Shown here in pieces: positions 17,868 to 25,487 of a stretch of DNA of 64,000 nt (position 1 is its first letter; every line of letters begins with the position of its first letter). The notes under the pieces were generated by a model, which ran no database searches, was not told the origin of the DNA, and saw nothing but the letters and a program-made list of their open reading frames with translations. The translations under genes were made by a program, and so were the position numbers. Source of the stretch: Serratia marcescens. GTDB taxonomy: Bacteria; Pseudomonadota; Gammaproteobacteria; Enterobacterales; Enterobacteriaceae. The DNA is taken from NCBI GenBank assembly GCA_015548865.1, contig JADMXW010000020.1, forward strand, positions 1 through 64,000, in the 5' to 3' direction.

Positions 17868-18086
17868 TTACGCCCCTAAGTTGGTTTTACCGCTGGCACC
17901 AGACGCAAGCAGTGACGTGCCGGAATCCGTTGCACCTTCTGAACCCGTGGCAAGCAGGGACGAGCCCTTTTTACGCTTGCGGCGTGCTGATGAATCAGCG
18001 TTTGCTGCCTTTGCGGCCGCGTCTGCTGCTGCGGCTGCTTCCGCTTCGGGATCGGATTGCACAATGTTGGGTGAGCCTCCACACAT
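17868..18086 (-). CDS. Small phage protein, unknown
   Basis: 72 residues starting MCGGSPNIVQSDPEAEAAAAADAAAKAANADSS-like Ala-rich sequence (residues ~12-30) and ending in a repeated LLATGSEGATD / LLASGASGK motif. The AAGGAG ribosome site and tight placement before portal support expression. Similar short MCGG- proteins precede portals in podoviral modules. Function unknown. Confidence 0.75.
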   Translation of the reverse strand: MCGGSPNIVQSDPEAEAAAAADAAAKAANADSSARRKRKKGSSLLATGSEGATDSGTSLLASGASGKTNLGA

Positions 18087-18098
18087 GGCTGTTTCTCC

Positions 18099-18533
18099 TT
18101 AGCTGGGAACGTGCCAGCCCTTGTCAGTCAACACGGGGGCTTTATGCTGCTTGCGCTGCCCGTCCTCGTTAATGACTGCGGTACTGGTGGTTTGCGTGGT
18201 GGCCTGTTTAACCAGGTCGATAAAATCAAGGTTATCCGTCAGCGGGTGGCCGATTTCGTCGGTAAAGCCATACGCTTCGAATTTAGTGATGATTTGAAAT
18301 GCGGCGGCGTTCAGTCCAGAAAGCGCAACGTTGCGGGCTTCGATCCCGGTGCCTTCCGCACTCCCGCCCTGCTGCCCGCCCGTTTCAGTGATAACCGTTG
18401 CGCCAGCGGTGGCGGCATGCATTTGTTCAGGGGTGTTAGCGACGGAATTTAATAACAGCGCGTCGCCAGCGGCTTCTGTAGTGGTTTCGGCGCTCTGTCC
18501 GGGTACTTCGATTTGCTTCTTTGGTCGGCCCAT
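18099..18533 (-). CDS. First gene of virion module, unknown
   Basis: 144 residues starting MGRPKKQIEVPGQSAETTTE, with a folded C-terminal half (ALSGLNAAAFQIITKFEAYG, then FTDEIGHPLTDNLDFIDLVK). The basic start (GRPKK) suggests nucleic-acid contact, but no family recognised. Strong GGAGG 6 nt before ATG. It lies directly downstream of a perfect late element (18579-18600) and heads the structural operon. Confidence 0.75.
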   Translation of the reverse strand: MGRPKKQIEVPGQSAETTTEAAGDALLLNSVANTPEQMHAATAGATVITETGGQQGGSAEGTGIEARNVALSGLNAAAFQIITKFEAYGFTDEIGHPLTDNLDFIDLVKQATTQTTSTAVINEDGQRKQHKAPVLTDKGWHVPS

Positions 18534-18578
18534 CGGGATTACCTCCGTAGTGATGAGTCGCTATTTTTATTTCTCTGC

Positions 18579-18600
18579 GCGTTCGGTTTCCCGACCAAAT
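18579..18600 (-). repeat. Late element copy 5 (head of virion operon)
   Basis: Perfect 22-bp copy of the late element, 46 bp upstream of the first virion gene and just after the HTH gene stop. Its position before the whole structural block is the best reason to think the element marks late transcript starts or leaders. Confidence 0.75.
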
Positions 18601-18603
18601 AAT

Positions 18604-18867
18604 TCATCCAGCGCGACCACGGAAAATAAATTGCTGGCGATAAACAATCATCGGCAGTCGGTCACGGCTCCGACTTGTGATCCGGCACCAGAATGCAACC
18701 AGGCTTTCGCCGTCGCCGTGTTTTGGTTCTGCGCCGCTTTTCCAACCGTGCACCGTGGATTTTGATACGCCCACTTCACTGGCGAGTTCATACAGCGTTA
18801 CGCCGGTTCTGGTGATATCAGTGATCACCCGGAACCAATCGACACGGAAGGTGGCAACAAGCGGCAT
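18604..18867 (-). CDS. XRE/YdaS-like HTH protein
   Basis: About 87 residues from ATG 18867 (MPLVATFRVDWFRVITDITR, AAGGGGCC upstream). A helix-turn-helix is visible at residues ~25-50: GVTLYELASEVGVSKSTVHG then WKSGAEPKHGDG. This is the classical phage regulator that counts as a late-region HTH (found near the end of nin regions). It is the last early gene before the late element, so control of late transcription is a reasonable inference. Confidence 0.75.
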   Translation of the reverse strand: MPLVATFRVDWFRVITDITRTGVTLYELASEVGVSKSTVHGWKSGAEPKHGDGESLVAFWCRITSRSRDRLPMIVYRQQFIFRGRAG

Positions 18868-19035
18868 TTTTGGCCCCTTAAACGCGCGCGTGCGCGAGGG
18901 TGAAGAGAGGAAAAACAGCAATCCCGGATTTCGAAAAGCGCGGAAAACAGAATTTTGTTCTTTTCACTCGCGGAGCGACCCGGCATTTTTCAGCATTAAA
19001 TTCTTTCTCTATGCACGGGATAAAATTCTGGTTCA

Positions 19036-19320
19036 TTAAAATTTCCCCTCTTCGATTAGTACCGCTTGTGTTCTCATTACCCCTTCAGCGTGATAAAGCC
19101 GTGCTGTATCCGAATCAATGTGACGTGTGCGCCGGTCTACTTCGTCATGGCATGCACTACAGCCCCATGCGGCTTGTCGGTCATCGGGTTTTATTCCCAT
19201 GCCACAGGTACCCGACATGCGGTAATGCGTTAGTACGGTGGTTTCTGGGTTGAAATTGCAGACACCAGGGATGCGGATCTGACAGTCGCGGCCTCTGGCC
19301 TCTTTTTTGAAGTCCGTCAT
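19036..19320 (-). CDS. DUF1364 / HNH-like nuclease domain protein
   Basis: 94 residues: ARGRDCQIRIPGVCNFNPET, then LTHYRMSGTCGMGIKPDDRQ and WGCSACHDEVDRRTRHID. This is the DUF1364 pattern of lambdoid nin regions, with Cys/His residues arranged like an HNH/zinc nuclease. Its ATG overlaps the DUF1367 stop. Role in phage recombination or DNA processing is inferred. Confidence 0.88.
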   Translation of the reverse strand: MTDFKKEARGRDCQIRIPGVCNFNPETTVLTHYRMSGTCGMGIKPDDRQAAWGCSACHDEVDRRTRHIDSDTARLYHAEGVMRTQAVLIEEGKF

Positions 19321-19910
19321 GCAGCGAACTCCATAAGCTGGGCGGCGGCGTTCTCTGCGGATTGTTGAGTAGGAAAGGTTTTTGACAGGATGAATGTCCA
19401 GAGAACATCCAGTGTGGCTTTGTACAGGGCGTGGAATTCGATTTCGTCCATTTTTGCGAACGATATCGAGCGGGGCTCTTTGTGCAGGCTACCGTCTGGT
19501 AGCTCGTAAACTTCATAGTGGCCGGATTCGATAGTCACCCAGCGGCGGAATGCTTCGAATGATTTAACAGTGCTGATATTGGCGGCGCGTTTTTTGGCTA
19601 CGCCATTCAGGTATTCATCAGCGGCGGCCTGTAATGCGTCTTCGCTTCCTGCAAAGTGAGCAAGAAAACGAACATAGCCGCGTATCAGTTTTTTTTCTGT
19701 CGGGGATATGGCCCCACCCGTCGGTTGCCAGTATTCGAAACCGAGATTAAGCAGTGAAAAAAACTTGCGGTGAAAAGCTGGGTTGCGTGCCTGGCGGAAA
19801 TCCGCATAGACAACTGCCCCAACTTTAATCTTCTGAATAAAATCTTTTGAATCCGGCGTGGCGGGTATCAGTATTCCACCAGCGGATTTTGTAAATGAAT
19901 ACTGCGCCAT
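19317..19910 (-). CDS. DUF1367 protein
   Basis: 197 residues, starting MAQYSFTKSAGGILIPATPD, with VVYADFRQARNPAFHRKFFS and a helical C-terminal half; this matches DUF1367 of lambdoid phages, usually paired with DUF1364 as here. GGGGGAACG ribosome site. Possible recombination partner; no catalytic motif identified. Confidence 0.88.
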   Translation of the reverse strand: MAQYSFTKSAGGILIPATPDSKDFIQKIKVGAVVYADFRQARNPAFHRKFFSLLNLGFEYWQPTGGAISPTEKKLIRGYVRFLAHFAGSEDALQAAADEYLNGVAKKRAANISTVKSFEAFRRWVTIESGHYEVYELPDGSLHKEPRSISFAKMDEIEFHALYKATLDVLWTFILSKTFPTQQSAENAAAQLMEFAA

Positions 19911-19964
19911 CGTTCCCCCTGATAGCGCAGTAATTTGGGTTGCCGGGTGTTCAATCCGGCACTG

Positions 19965-20159
19965 TTAATTATAGTGCTTTTCCCCTGGGTTTTCAATCTT
20001 GTACCCTGCTGATTTTGCTATATCTATCAGCGCGTTAATTGTTGCTATGTGCTCGTCTTCCGCAATCATGCGGACACTGACAACACTTCCATGCTCTAAA
20101 CGCATTGCCACTCTGCAATTCTCGGGGAGGTTTTTAATTAGGTATTCAATATCAACCAC
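19965..20159 (-). CDS. Small SOS-box-linked protein, unknown (GTG start)
   Basis: 64 residues, GTG start at 20159 with GGGG 7 nt upstream. The C-terminal half (VSVRMIAEDEHIATINALID, IAKSAGYKIENP) matches the pattern in the antirepressor C-terminus at 3168-3971 (THVATIDAFMEIAQRAGYL). A LexA box (20213-20232) lies 54 bp upstream with no gene between. A short frame ATG-ACG-stop precedes it. Could be a small SOS-induced antirepressor; that is inference from position and shared motif. Confidence 0.65.
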   Translation of the reverse strand: MVDIEYLIKNLPENCRVAMRLEHGSVVSVRMIAEDEHIATINALIDIAKSAGYKIENPGEKHYN

Positions 20160-20212
20160 TTAAACCCCATTACGTCATAATAATTAAACTCCTCATGATT
20201 ATTACATTAAAA

Positions 20213-20232
20213 TACTGTATATAAAAACAGTA
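20213..20232. promoter_or_regulatory. LexA (SOS) box
   Basis: TACTGTATATAAAAACAGTA is close to the enterobacterial consensus CTG-N10-CAG, with the CTGTATATAAAAACAG core and flanking TA/TA. AT-rich surroundings offer -10-like sequence. It lies between the genes at 20234 and 20159, so a leftward SOS promoter here would drive the small protein and the DUF1367/DUF1364 genes. Confidence 0.85.
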
Positions 20233-20233
20233 T

Positions 20234-20581
20234 TTAGCTATTTGTTATGCGTAGCTTGATCTCATGCCATCCGTTTGTGTTCCAGCACTCAGAGTCACCC
20301 TGCATGCAGCACTCAGTAACGGGTAATGACTCGCCACACTTACCGCAACGTTGCCGACTGAGCGATTTAATCCGCTGGCGCGCTCTGGCATCATCCTGGC
20401 GGATCAGCAACTGGATATATTCGTCCATGTCGTAGGGCTCTTTACCCGGACGCCGTAACGCGCAATTGCGGCGCAGCATGTCCAGCTCCTGAGCATCTAG
20501 GTTAAGTTCAAACTTGGTTACGCCAGCCTCCCGCTGGCGCTCACGTTGGGCGGCTTTACGCTCTGCCGGGGATTTAGGCAC
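20234..20581 (-). CDS. Phage protein with C-terminal zinc-ribbon-like motif
   Basis: 115 residues from a GTG start (AGGGTAAT upstream). Basic helix at the N-terminus (PAERKAAQRERQREAGVTKF), a ribbon-helix-like middle (YDMDEYIQLLIRQDDARARQ) and a Cys cluster RCGKCGESLPVTECC. Likely a DNA- or RNA-binding regulator. Overlaps the upstream small membrane gene by 8 nt. Confidence 0.72.
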   Translation of the reverse strand: MPKSPAERKAAQRERQREAGVTKFELNLDAQELDMLRRNCALRRPGKEPYDMDEYIQLLIRQDDARARQRIKSLSRQRCGKCGESLPVTECCMQGDSECWNTNGWHEIKLRITNS

Positions 20582-20774
20582 GTTGTATTACCCTCACGAT
20601 CAGACTAATAATTTCAGCGCGGTTCAGAAACATGAACACCATGCAAGAAATGGAAAAAATCAAAAAGATTAATGCCATGGCTACGTTAAAAATAAGATAG
20701 GTTCTGAGGATTTTCTCTATCCCCGATTGTGCTCGATTGAGGGCTTCGGTTGCCCGTTCTTTGGTATCTGTCAT
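20574..20774 (-). CDS. Small single-pass membrane protein
   Basis: 66 residues: charged amphipathic N-terminal helix, one long hydrophobic segment (LIFNVAMALIFLIFSISCMV, residues ~29-50), basic C-terminus. In the leftward early operon. Holin-like size but with one segment only; function unknown. Confidence 0.6.
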   Translation of the reverse strand: MTDTKERATEALNRAQSGIEKILRTYLIFNVAMALIFLIFSISCMVFMFLNRAEIISLIVRVIQRA

Positions 20775-20819
20775 GTTGATTATTACCTAACCTTTTAAGA
20801 TGAACGGGAATCAATATAT

Positions 20820-21605
20820 TTATTCAGTATCATCGCCTTTCCTGTCAGATTGATCTGGAAAATGATGGATAAATAACCCGGCCCTTAATCCCCCAGCACC
20901 TTTATCTGAATTCCTCTTTTCGGGGGGTATTTGGTCAGCATGACTATCTCTACTTCCTGCACTGGCGGCGCGGCACGATGATATTCCGGCTTTTGCCCGA
21001 TCCCATGCCTCATGGTCGCGGTCTGATATGCGTATGACCTCTTCCATCGCAGATAGGGACGCATCCGATATCATGTAAGGTTGAATTAATTTCACTGGGA
21101 CAGGTTTACGGAATAACTCAACAACTGAATATCGTGGTTCGCCCTCTTCCAAATTGTCATTGAGGTTTGCAACCTGATCATTCATCAACCCCGCATCACC
21201 GACACAGCACTCATCAAAATATGGGTTGCCGTCTGGATCTACGATTCCGTGCATAAACGGTTTCTGCTTAATTGCCTCCTCCTGTTCAGAGCGTAATTGC
21301 TGATTTTCCTCCTGATAGTCTTTAGCCGTGCGGCGCAGCCGGTTAGCCAGCGCGGTGACTTCCTGCAAATCACTTTGCAGTTTGCAAAACGCGGCAATGG
21401 TACCGGCCTGAACGGAATCACTGCCGGGGATTTTCAGCGCTTGCCGGATGCTGTCCAGTTCCAGCGATTTAATACTGTTGGCCTCCGCCAGCATTTCCAC
21501 GCGGTTGGCGATACCGTTTAAAACGTCGCGTTCTTCTTGCGTTTTGGTCATGTGTGCCGCTTCACGTACGGCGGCGATCATTCCTGCTGTTGATATGGTG
21601 GTCAT
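20820..21605 (-). CDS. Ead/Ea22-like early phage protein
   Basis: 261 residues, ATG at 21605 directly after a GAGGCAAGACCAC box. Coiled-coil region at ~85-115 (RRTAKDYQEENQQLRSEQEE), a middle segment YFDECCVGDAGLMNDQVANL and PRYSVVELFRKPVP, and IRISDRDHEAWDRAKAGISS near the end, resembling C-termini of Ea22-type early proteins. After ISSCRAA the tail (~45 residues, charged, Gly/Ser-rich) is unlike the usual end and may be a graft. Role unknown. Confidence 0.65.
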   Translation of the reverse strand: MTTISTAGMIAAVREAAHMTKTQEERDVLNGIANRVEMLAEANSIKSLELDSIRQALKIPGSDSVQAGTIAAFCKLQSDLQEVTALANRLRRTAKDYQEENQQLRSEQEEAIKQKPFMHGIVDPDGNPYFDECCVGDAGLMNDQVANLNDNLEEGEPRYSVVELFRKPVPVKLIQPYMISDASLSAMEEVIRISDRDHEAWDRAKAGISSCRAASAGSRDSHADQIPPEKRNSDKGAGGLRAGLFIHHFPDQSDRKGDDTE

Positions 21606-21853
21606 GTGGTCTTGCCTCTTGATTCTCTGTATTCACGCCAGTAATTCAGGCGCGCCCTGAAATGCTCCCGGTACTTCTCATCAACCGTTTCGATCTCACG
21701 CACGATATTGGTTCGCGGAATGCGGCATTCAGACAGCATGCGCACCAGATAACAGGCGCGCAGATCGAGCCATTCCATATCGCGGTATTCTTGTGGCCAC
21801 TCGCCGCGGTTGTGAGGTAGACCGGGCGGAAGGTAATCCGACTGCCCGGCCAT
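21602..21853 (-). CDS. Small early protein, unknown
   Basis: 83 residues: MAGQSDYLPPGLPHNRGEWP then helical WLDLRACYLVRMLSECRIPR and EKYREHFRARLNYWREYRES. GAGG ribosome site. Its last codons overlap the next gene's start box (GGCAAGACCACATGA), so the two genes are coupled. Not recognised. Confidence 0.65.
   Translation of the reverse strand: MAGQSDYLPPGLPHNRGEWPQEYRDMEWLDLRACYLVRMLSECRIPRTNIVREIETVDEKYREHFRARLNYWREYRESRGKTT
21603..21619 (-). promoter_or_regulatory. Early-gene start box (variant)
   Basis: GAGGCAAGACC followed by ACATG in the leftward direction. GAGG serves as Shine-Dalgarno; the CAAGACC spacer is conserved with the other boxes listed. Confidence 0.7.
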
Positions 21854-21856
21854 GGG

Positions 21857-22243
21857 TTACGCCTCAATAGGTTTTATCGTATCGAGGAGTAACCGGGCGC
21901 GCGTCGGGCCACCGGAACGGCTACCGGAATCCTTGTAGTAACTCTCTCCAGTACCAGCTACCCAGGTTGTCGGCGTTTCACGCAATTTAACGGTGCGCTG
22001 CCCATCGGCACGAATAACCGTTCCGGTGTGGGTTTTGGCGTTGCGTGTGGTATCACGCTTGCGAGGGATTGGTGTTTTTTTGATTTTTGGCGCGATAACC
22101 TGAATCGGTACCGGCGGCAATACGAACGGTGCGCGTGATGCTGCGCGGGCATTCTGATTCATGCCCCAGATAATCAGCGCGGTATAATCGCAGCCATCGT
22201 CAATAACGTTTTCTTTGTTCGGAAAAATGATTTCAGTATCCAT
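21857..22243 (-). CDS. Early phage protein, unknown
   Basis: 128 residues: acidic start MDTEIIFPNKENVIDDGCDY, WGMNQNARAASRAPFVLPPV, a basic middle (IKKTPIPRKRDTTRNAKTHT) and TWVAGTGESYYKDSGSRSGG. Start codon preceded by the box GGCAAGACCAAACC. Basic central region suggests nucleic-acid binding. No family recognised. Confidence 0.65.
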   Translation of the reverse strand: MDTEIIFPNKENVIDDGCDYTALIIWGMNQNARAASRAPFVLPPVPIQVIAPKIKKTPIPRKRDTTRNAKTHTGTVIRADGQRTVKLRETPTTWVAGTGESYYKDSGSRSGGPTRARLLLDTIKPIEA

Positions 22244-22258
22244 GGTTTGGTCTTGCCT
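22241..22258 (-). promoter_or_regulatory. Early-gene start box
   Basis: AAAGGCAAGACCAAACCATG (leftward). Keeps GGCAAGACCAA with 3 extra nt before ATG compared with the main form. Confidence 0.7.
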
Positions 22259-22288
22259 TTTTGTTGGTTAAGCGCTGGTCAGGCGCGG

Positions 22289-23662
22289 TTAAAATGGGGC
22301 TTTCAGTTGCTGGTTTCTTACTGGTTTTGGTTTATGGGCCTCCCGTGTAATGCGTGTGGCTTCTTTGGCGACTTCATGGTCGGTGTCCAGAAAGTGGCCG
22401 TTCTTGAACTCCTGATAAACAACACCGTTTTCACCGAAACGGTTTTTACCCACAATCACCTCGGCGTAACGGGCTGCGGGGCTTTCTGGGTTATAAACCG
22501 CCTCGCGGTACAGAAGGATGATGCTGTCTGCGTCCTGTTCAATTGAGCCGGAATCCCTCAAATCCGACATGATCGGGCGACGGTTGCCCGCCGGACGTTC
22601 ATCGACTTTTCGTGACAACTGGCTGAGTGCAAAACACGGCGTGTGCGTACGCATTGCCAGCGTTTTCAGGCTGCGTGATATGTGGCCTACTGCGAGATCG
22701 TTACGCTCTGCGGTTGGTTTTTTTATCAGGCCCAGATAATCAACCATCGTCATGCACAGATTTGGGTACCGGCGCTTGTGGGTTTCCGCAACCGCGCTGA
22801 TCTGGTCAACGGTTAAATCAGTCGCGTCAACAATCCAGATGTCGCGATCTTTGAGTGTCCCGAGTGCGGCGTTAATGCGCGCCCAATCCTCGTCACACAT
22901 TTCGATAGGCTTTCTCAGTTTCGACACGGGCAGATTGCCAGCGGCGGCCACTGAACGTTCAACCATCTGCTGTGATGACATTTCCATGCTGAAAATCAGC
23001 GCGCCACCGCCTTTTCGGGTAGCGCCCTCGACAACCTTAAGGGCGAACTCTGTTTTTCCCATACCGGGCCGCCCAGCGATAACTACGAGGTCTGTCGGGT
23101 TAAACCCGCCAGTGATGGAATCCAGTTCGGCGATCTCGCTCATCAGGTTGGGGGTGGCGATCGTTCCGTTCAGGCGCTTATCCAGCAGGTCAATGTAATC
23201 GTCAATCAAATCGCCCATGCGTACCGGCTGCACATTGCCCGTGTCAGAGGTCATGTCAATCAGGGCAGAAACGGCGGTCTGGATAACCTCGTCCCGTTGC
23301 TCCTGATTGCGGGCACCGCGTATGGCCTCAGCGCTGTCCTGTAGCAATTGCGCCATTTTTCCGCTGCGCCAGCGCTTCGCCAGTATGTTCGCAAAGCCTT
23401 TTAGGTTCGGCAGCGTTCCCGGCATGCGGGTAACGTCCATCAGCATCGGCAGGCTGTCAGCGCCCAGCGCTTCGGACACCAGCATGGTGTCGATCACGCC
23501 ATGGCCCAGCGCCTGTTTTTTTATTTCCCGGTAGGTGTCCTGATAAAAACGCAGGCTAAACGCTTCTTCCGGTGTTACTGCGATCACGTCGAATGCGTCA
23601 GGCGATGCGCCACCACGCAACAAGCCACTGAGTACGCACGCTTCCAGTTCCTGCTGGTTCAC
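22289..23662 (-). CDS. Replicative DNA helicase, DnaB family
   Basis: 457 residues. Walker A: DLVVIAGRPGMGKTEFALKV (residues ~193-212); further RecA-like motifs ALIFSMEMSSQQMVERSV, ICMTMVDYLGLIKKP-like Walker B (LCMTMVDYLGLI) and DLRDSGSIEQDADSIILLYR, all typical of DnaB. The N-terminal DnaB domain is present (LEACVLSGLLRGGASPDAFD). GTG start overlapping the initiator stop (GTGA). It would be loaded at the phage origin by the adjacent initiator. Confidence 0.96.
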   Translation of the reverse strand: MNQQELEACVLSGLLRGGASPDAFDVIAVTPEEAFSLRFYQDTYREIKKQALGHGVIDTMLVSEALGADSLPMLMDVTRMPGTLPNLKGFANILAKRWRSGKMAQLLQDSAEAIRGARNQEQRDEVIQTAVSALIDMTSDTGNVQPVRMGDLIDDYIDLLDKRLNGTIATPNLMSEIAELDSITGGFNPTDLVVIAGRPGMGKTEFALKVVEGATRKGGGALIFSMEMSSQQMVERSVAAAGNLPVSKLRKPIEMCDEDWARINAALGTLKDRDIWIVDATDLTVDQISAVAETHKRRYPNLCMTMVDYLGLIKKPTAERNDLAVGHISRSLKTLAMRTHTPCFALSQLSRKVDERPAGNRRPIMSDLRDSGSIEQDADSIILLYREAVYNPESPAARYAEVIVGKNRFGENGVVYQEFKNGHFLDTDHEVAKEATRITREAHKPKPVRNQQLKAPF

Positions 23663-24405
23663 AAACCACCTTCCCGCGTTTTCACCAACACGTCAGAGCG
23701 CAGCAGGTAATCAAATCCTGCCCGCCAGCCTCGAGTGTTATCACCGAAATAAAACGGGCTGGCCGTATCCGAAAACGTGGTGAAGTAGGCCCGTACCGCG
23801 TTAAGCGTTGGCTCGTTGAGTTCGGAAACGATCCGCTTGATGCCCCGTTTTCGTTTTTCGTTGAGTTGCTGAACCTGAGGTAAACGGTCGCCCAGAATGT
23901 CGTTGAACGCATCCGCTACGGCCTGATACTCGATTCGGGTTTTGCCGTTTTTGTTTTGAGAAGGATCGGCTTCCTCCCCCTGCTGGGGGTTAGGGGGTAT
24001 ATCTGTAGTAGTCTCTGTATGAAAGAATGTGGAATTTCCCGCATCTGGCTTGCTGGTTTTCCCCATCCTTGTATGTGGAATTTCCGCATCCTTGGATGTG
24101 ACGCCAAGTAGCTGATATAAAACGGGTATATCAATCTTGTAAAACAGCTTGGCCGGAACGCCTTTTTTCTGCTCAAGCAACACGCCAAGGCTGCGTAATT
24201 TTTTACGTGCACCCTCTTGTTCGTAGCGCGTTAATCCGGTTTCGTCTTCCCACTCATCCTGAGTTTTATAAATCCATCCGTCTGCCGTTCGCATCGTCCA
24301 GTAAACCAACTGCGACAACATGAGCGCGCCAGTAATGCCGGTACCGATACGTACAAAACTGCGCTGGAAAGCTACCGGGCGATCTAACATCTGCAAAATA
24401 TCCAC
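23659..24405 (-). CDS. Phage replication initiator / helicase loader
   Basis: 248 residues with a winged-helix N-terminus (IGTGITGALMLSQLVYWTMR; WEDETGLTRYEQEGARKKLR; LGVLLEQKKGVPAKLFYKID) typical of lambda-O-like/replisome-organiser proteins, and a C-terminal part (WRAGFDYLLRSDVLVKTREG) typical of the DnaB-interacting end. Directly upstream of and overlapping the helicase. GTG start after GGGGGTGTGAC; ATG 15 nt further in is an alternative. No clear iteron array was found in the gene on inspection. Confidence 0.88.
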   Translation of the reverse strand: MDILQMLDRPVAFQRSFVRIGTGITGALMLSQLVYWTMRTADGWIYKTQDEWEDETGLTRYEQEGARKKLRSLGVLLEQKKGVPAKLFYKIDIPVLYQLLGVTSKDAEIPHTRMGKTSKPDAGNSTFFHTETTTDIPPNPQQGEEADPSQNKNGKTRIEYQAVADAFNDILGDRLPQVQQLNEKRKRGIKRIVSELNEPTLNAVRAYFTTFSDTASPFYFGDNTRGWRAGFDYLLRSDVLVKTREGGL

Positions 24406-24406
24406 G

Positions 24407-24631
24407 TCACACCCCCAGTGCTTCAGCGATTTGTCTGCATGCCGCCTGATACTGTTCAGGGGAGAGATCCAGTATTCTTAACGCTGCCTTGGATTTCTCG
24501 TACTGCTCCCACACGGACAGCGCAGCAGCCCTGCGGCCTTCAAAAATGGGCTCAACATCTGCAACGGTCGCAGGTGTCCCATTTACCCGGAAACCATTCC
24601 GGTAGGTGATTCGGTCGATTCTGGTAAGCAT
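24407..24631 (-). CDS. Small early protein, unknown
   Basis: 74 residues, MLTRIDRITYRNGFRVNGTP then EGRRAAALSVWEQYEKSKAA and YQAACRQIAEALGV. ATG is part of a perfect GAGGCAAGACCAATG box. It ends 2 bp before the initiator. Not recognised. Confidence 0.68.
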   Translation of the reverse strand: MLTRIDRITYRNGFRVNGTPATVADVEPIFEGRRAAALSVWEQYEKSKAALRILDLSPEQYQAACRQIAEALGV

Positions 24632-24643
24632 TGGTCTTGCCTC
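24629..24643 (-). promoter_or_regulatory. Early-gene start box (perfect)
   Basis: GAGGCAAGACCAATG read leftward, including the start codon of the gene at 24631. Same 15 bases as at 31390-31404 on the other strand. Confidence 0.8.
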
Positions 24644-24644
24644 G

Positions 24645-25100
24645 TTAAGCGGTGGTCATCCGCATGTTTTTCTGCGATACGGCATGCATGGCCCCGCATG
24701 CCATTTCTATTCGCTGAGTCACGTCACGATCGTTTAGCATCACGGCAATAACGGCGGTCGAAAACTCACGAATTGCCACGGTTAGCAGGTATGTCGTGCC
24801 CGTTTCACCAAGCAGCCGGGCGCGGCGCTCTGCGGGTAGCACCGTGTGAAATATCGGTGCAAGTGCCTCGAGCTTTCGGTATGACGCCGCCGTATCAGCA
24901 CGCAGCCAGCGAAATAACTGCTGCCTGTTGTTGTAAATGGCTTTCCAGTCAACAGCGCCATTGTGTTCAATCGGATAGAGACGGATCGCCGGATCACCGC
25001 CAATCTCAAAAAAGGCCCGAGTTACTTCAATCGCTACCGACTCCTGACCGGCATCAGCCGCCCATGCTTCGATCTCATCTTTCAATGCCTGAATGTTCAT
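24645..25100 (-). CDS. YdaT-like / CII-like regulator
   Basis: 151 residues with the YdaT-type core: FFEIGGDPAIRLYPIEHNGA, WKAIYNNRQQLFRWLRADTA, and LPAERRARLLGETGTTYLLT. YdaT of the Rac prophage was named as a toxin and acts as a CII-like DNA-binding protein. AGGAG 5 nt before ATG. It follows the YdaS-like gene as in Rac (ydaS-ydaT), downstream of the leftward immunity promoter. Confidence 0.82.
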   Translation of the reverse strand: MNIQALKDEIEAWAADAGQESVAIEVTRAFFEIGGDPAIRLYPIEHNGAVDWKAIYNNRQQLFRWLRADTAASYRKLEALAPIFHTVLPAERRARLLGETGTTYLLTVAIREFSTAVIAVMLNDRDVTQRIEMACGAMHAVSQKNMRMTTA

Positions 25101-25156
25101 TGCGTCTCCTGTCGCAAGTTGATTATTGATAATCAGATTTTTGATTACGCTAGTTG

Positions 25157-25387
25157 TTAAGCTGCCATCTCATCAGGTAAGCCATCATCTACGTTTGGAT
25201 AAAGGTCTGGTCTTAATTCATGCGGCGTGATCTGCCAGGTAAGAGCTTCTGATGTACGTAAAACCCACTCGGCAGGTACTCGACCTTTGAACCAAACACT
25301 GATCGTCTGAGGCCGCTTACCCAATCTTCGACCCAATTCGGACTGACTCATTTGGCAAAGTATTTTGTTTTGCAATTTTTTATCCAT
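25157..25387 (-). CDS. YdaS/Cro-like HTH repressor
   Basis: 76 residues with an HTH at ~12-38: QMSQSELGRRLGKRPQTISV then WFKGRVPAEWVLRTSEALTW. Divergent from the RacR-like gene with operator palindromes between, the arrangement of cro/cI. AAGGAG ribosome site. YdaS in Rac plays this Cro-like role. Confidence 0.88.
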   Translation of the reverse strand: MDKKLQNKILCQMSQSELGRRLGKRPQTISVWFKGRVPAEWVLRTSEALTWQITPHELRPDLYPNVDDGLPDEMAA

Positions 25388-25426
25388 GCGGACTCCTTTG
25401 TTGTCCCTCTCATGATTACCAATAAT

Positions 25427-25468
25427 ATTTGTAAATGCAAATTATATTTGCAATGCCGCCTACAAATA
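25427..25468. promoter_or_regulatory. Immunity operator region
   Basis: Two inverted repeats between the divergent regulators: ATTTG-N6-CAAAT (25427-25442) and TATTTG-N12-CAAATA (25445-25468). They share the half-site ATTTG, as expected for repressor and Cro-like binding sites overlapping divergent promoters. Confidence 0.7.
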
Positions 25469-25487
25469 AACCTTGTATCCTACAGCT

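Noticed and set aside
15012..18600. T7-type phage promoters
   Set aside because: The repeats do not match T7-like promoter consensus and no single-subunit RNA polymerase gene is in the window; kept as an element of unknown role.
20820..21000. Frameshift at the end of the Ead-like gene
   Set aside because: The tail differs from expected family ends, but no alternative frame restores a known sequence; sequence looks intact.
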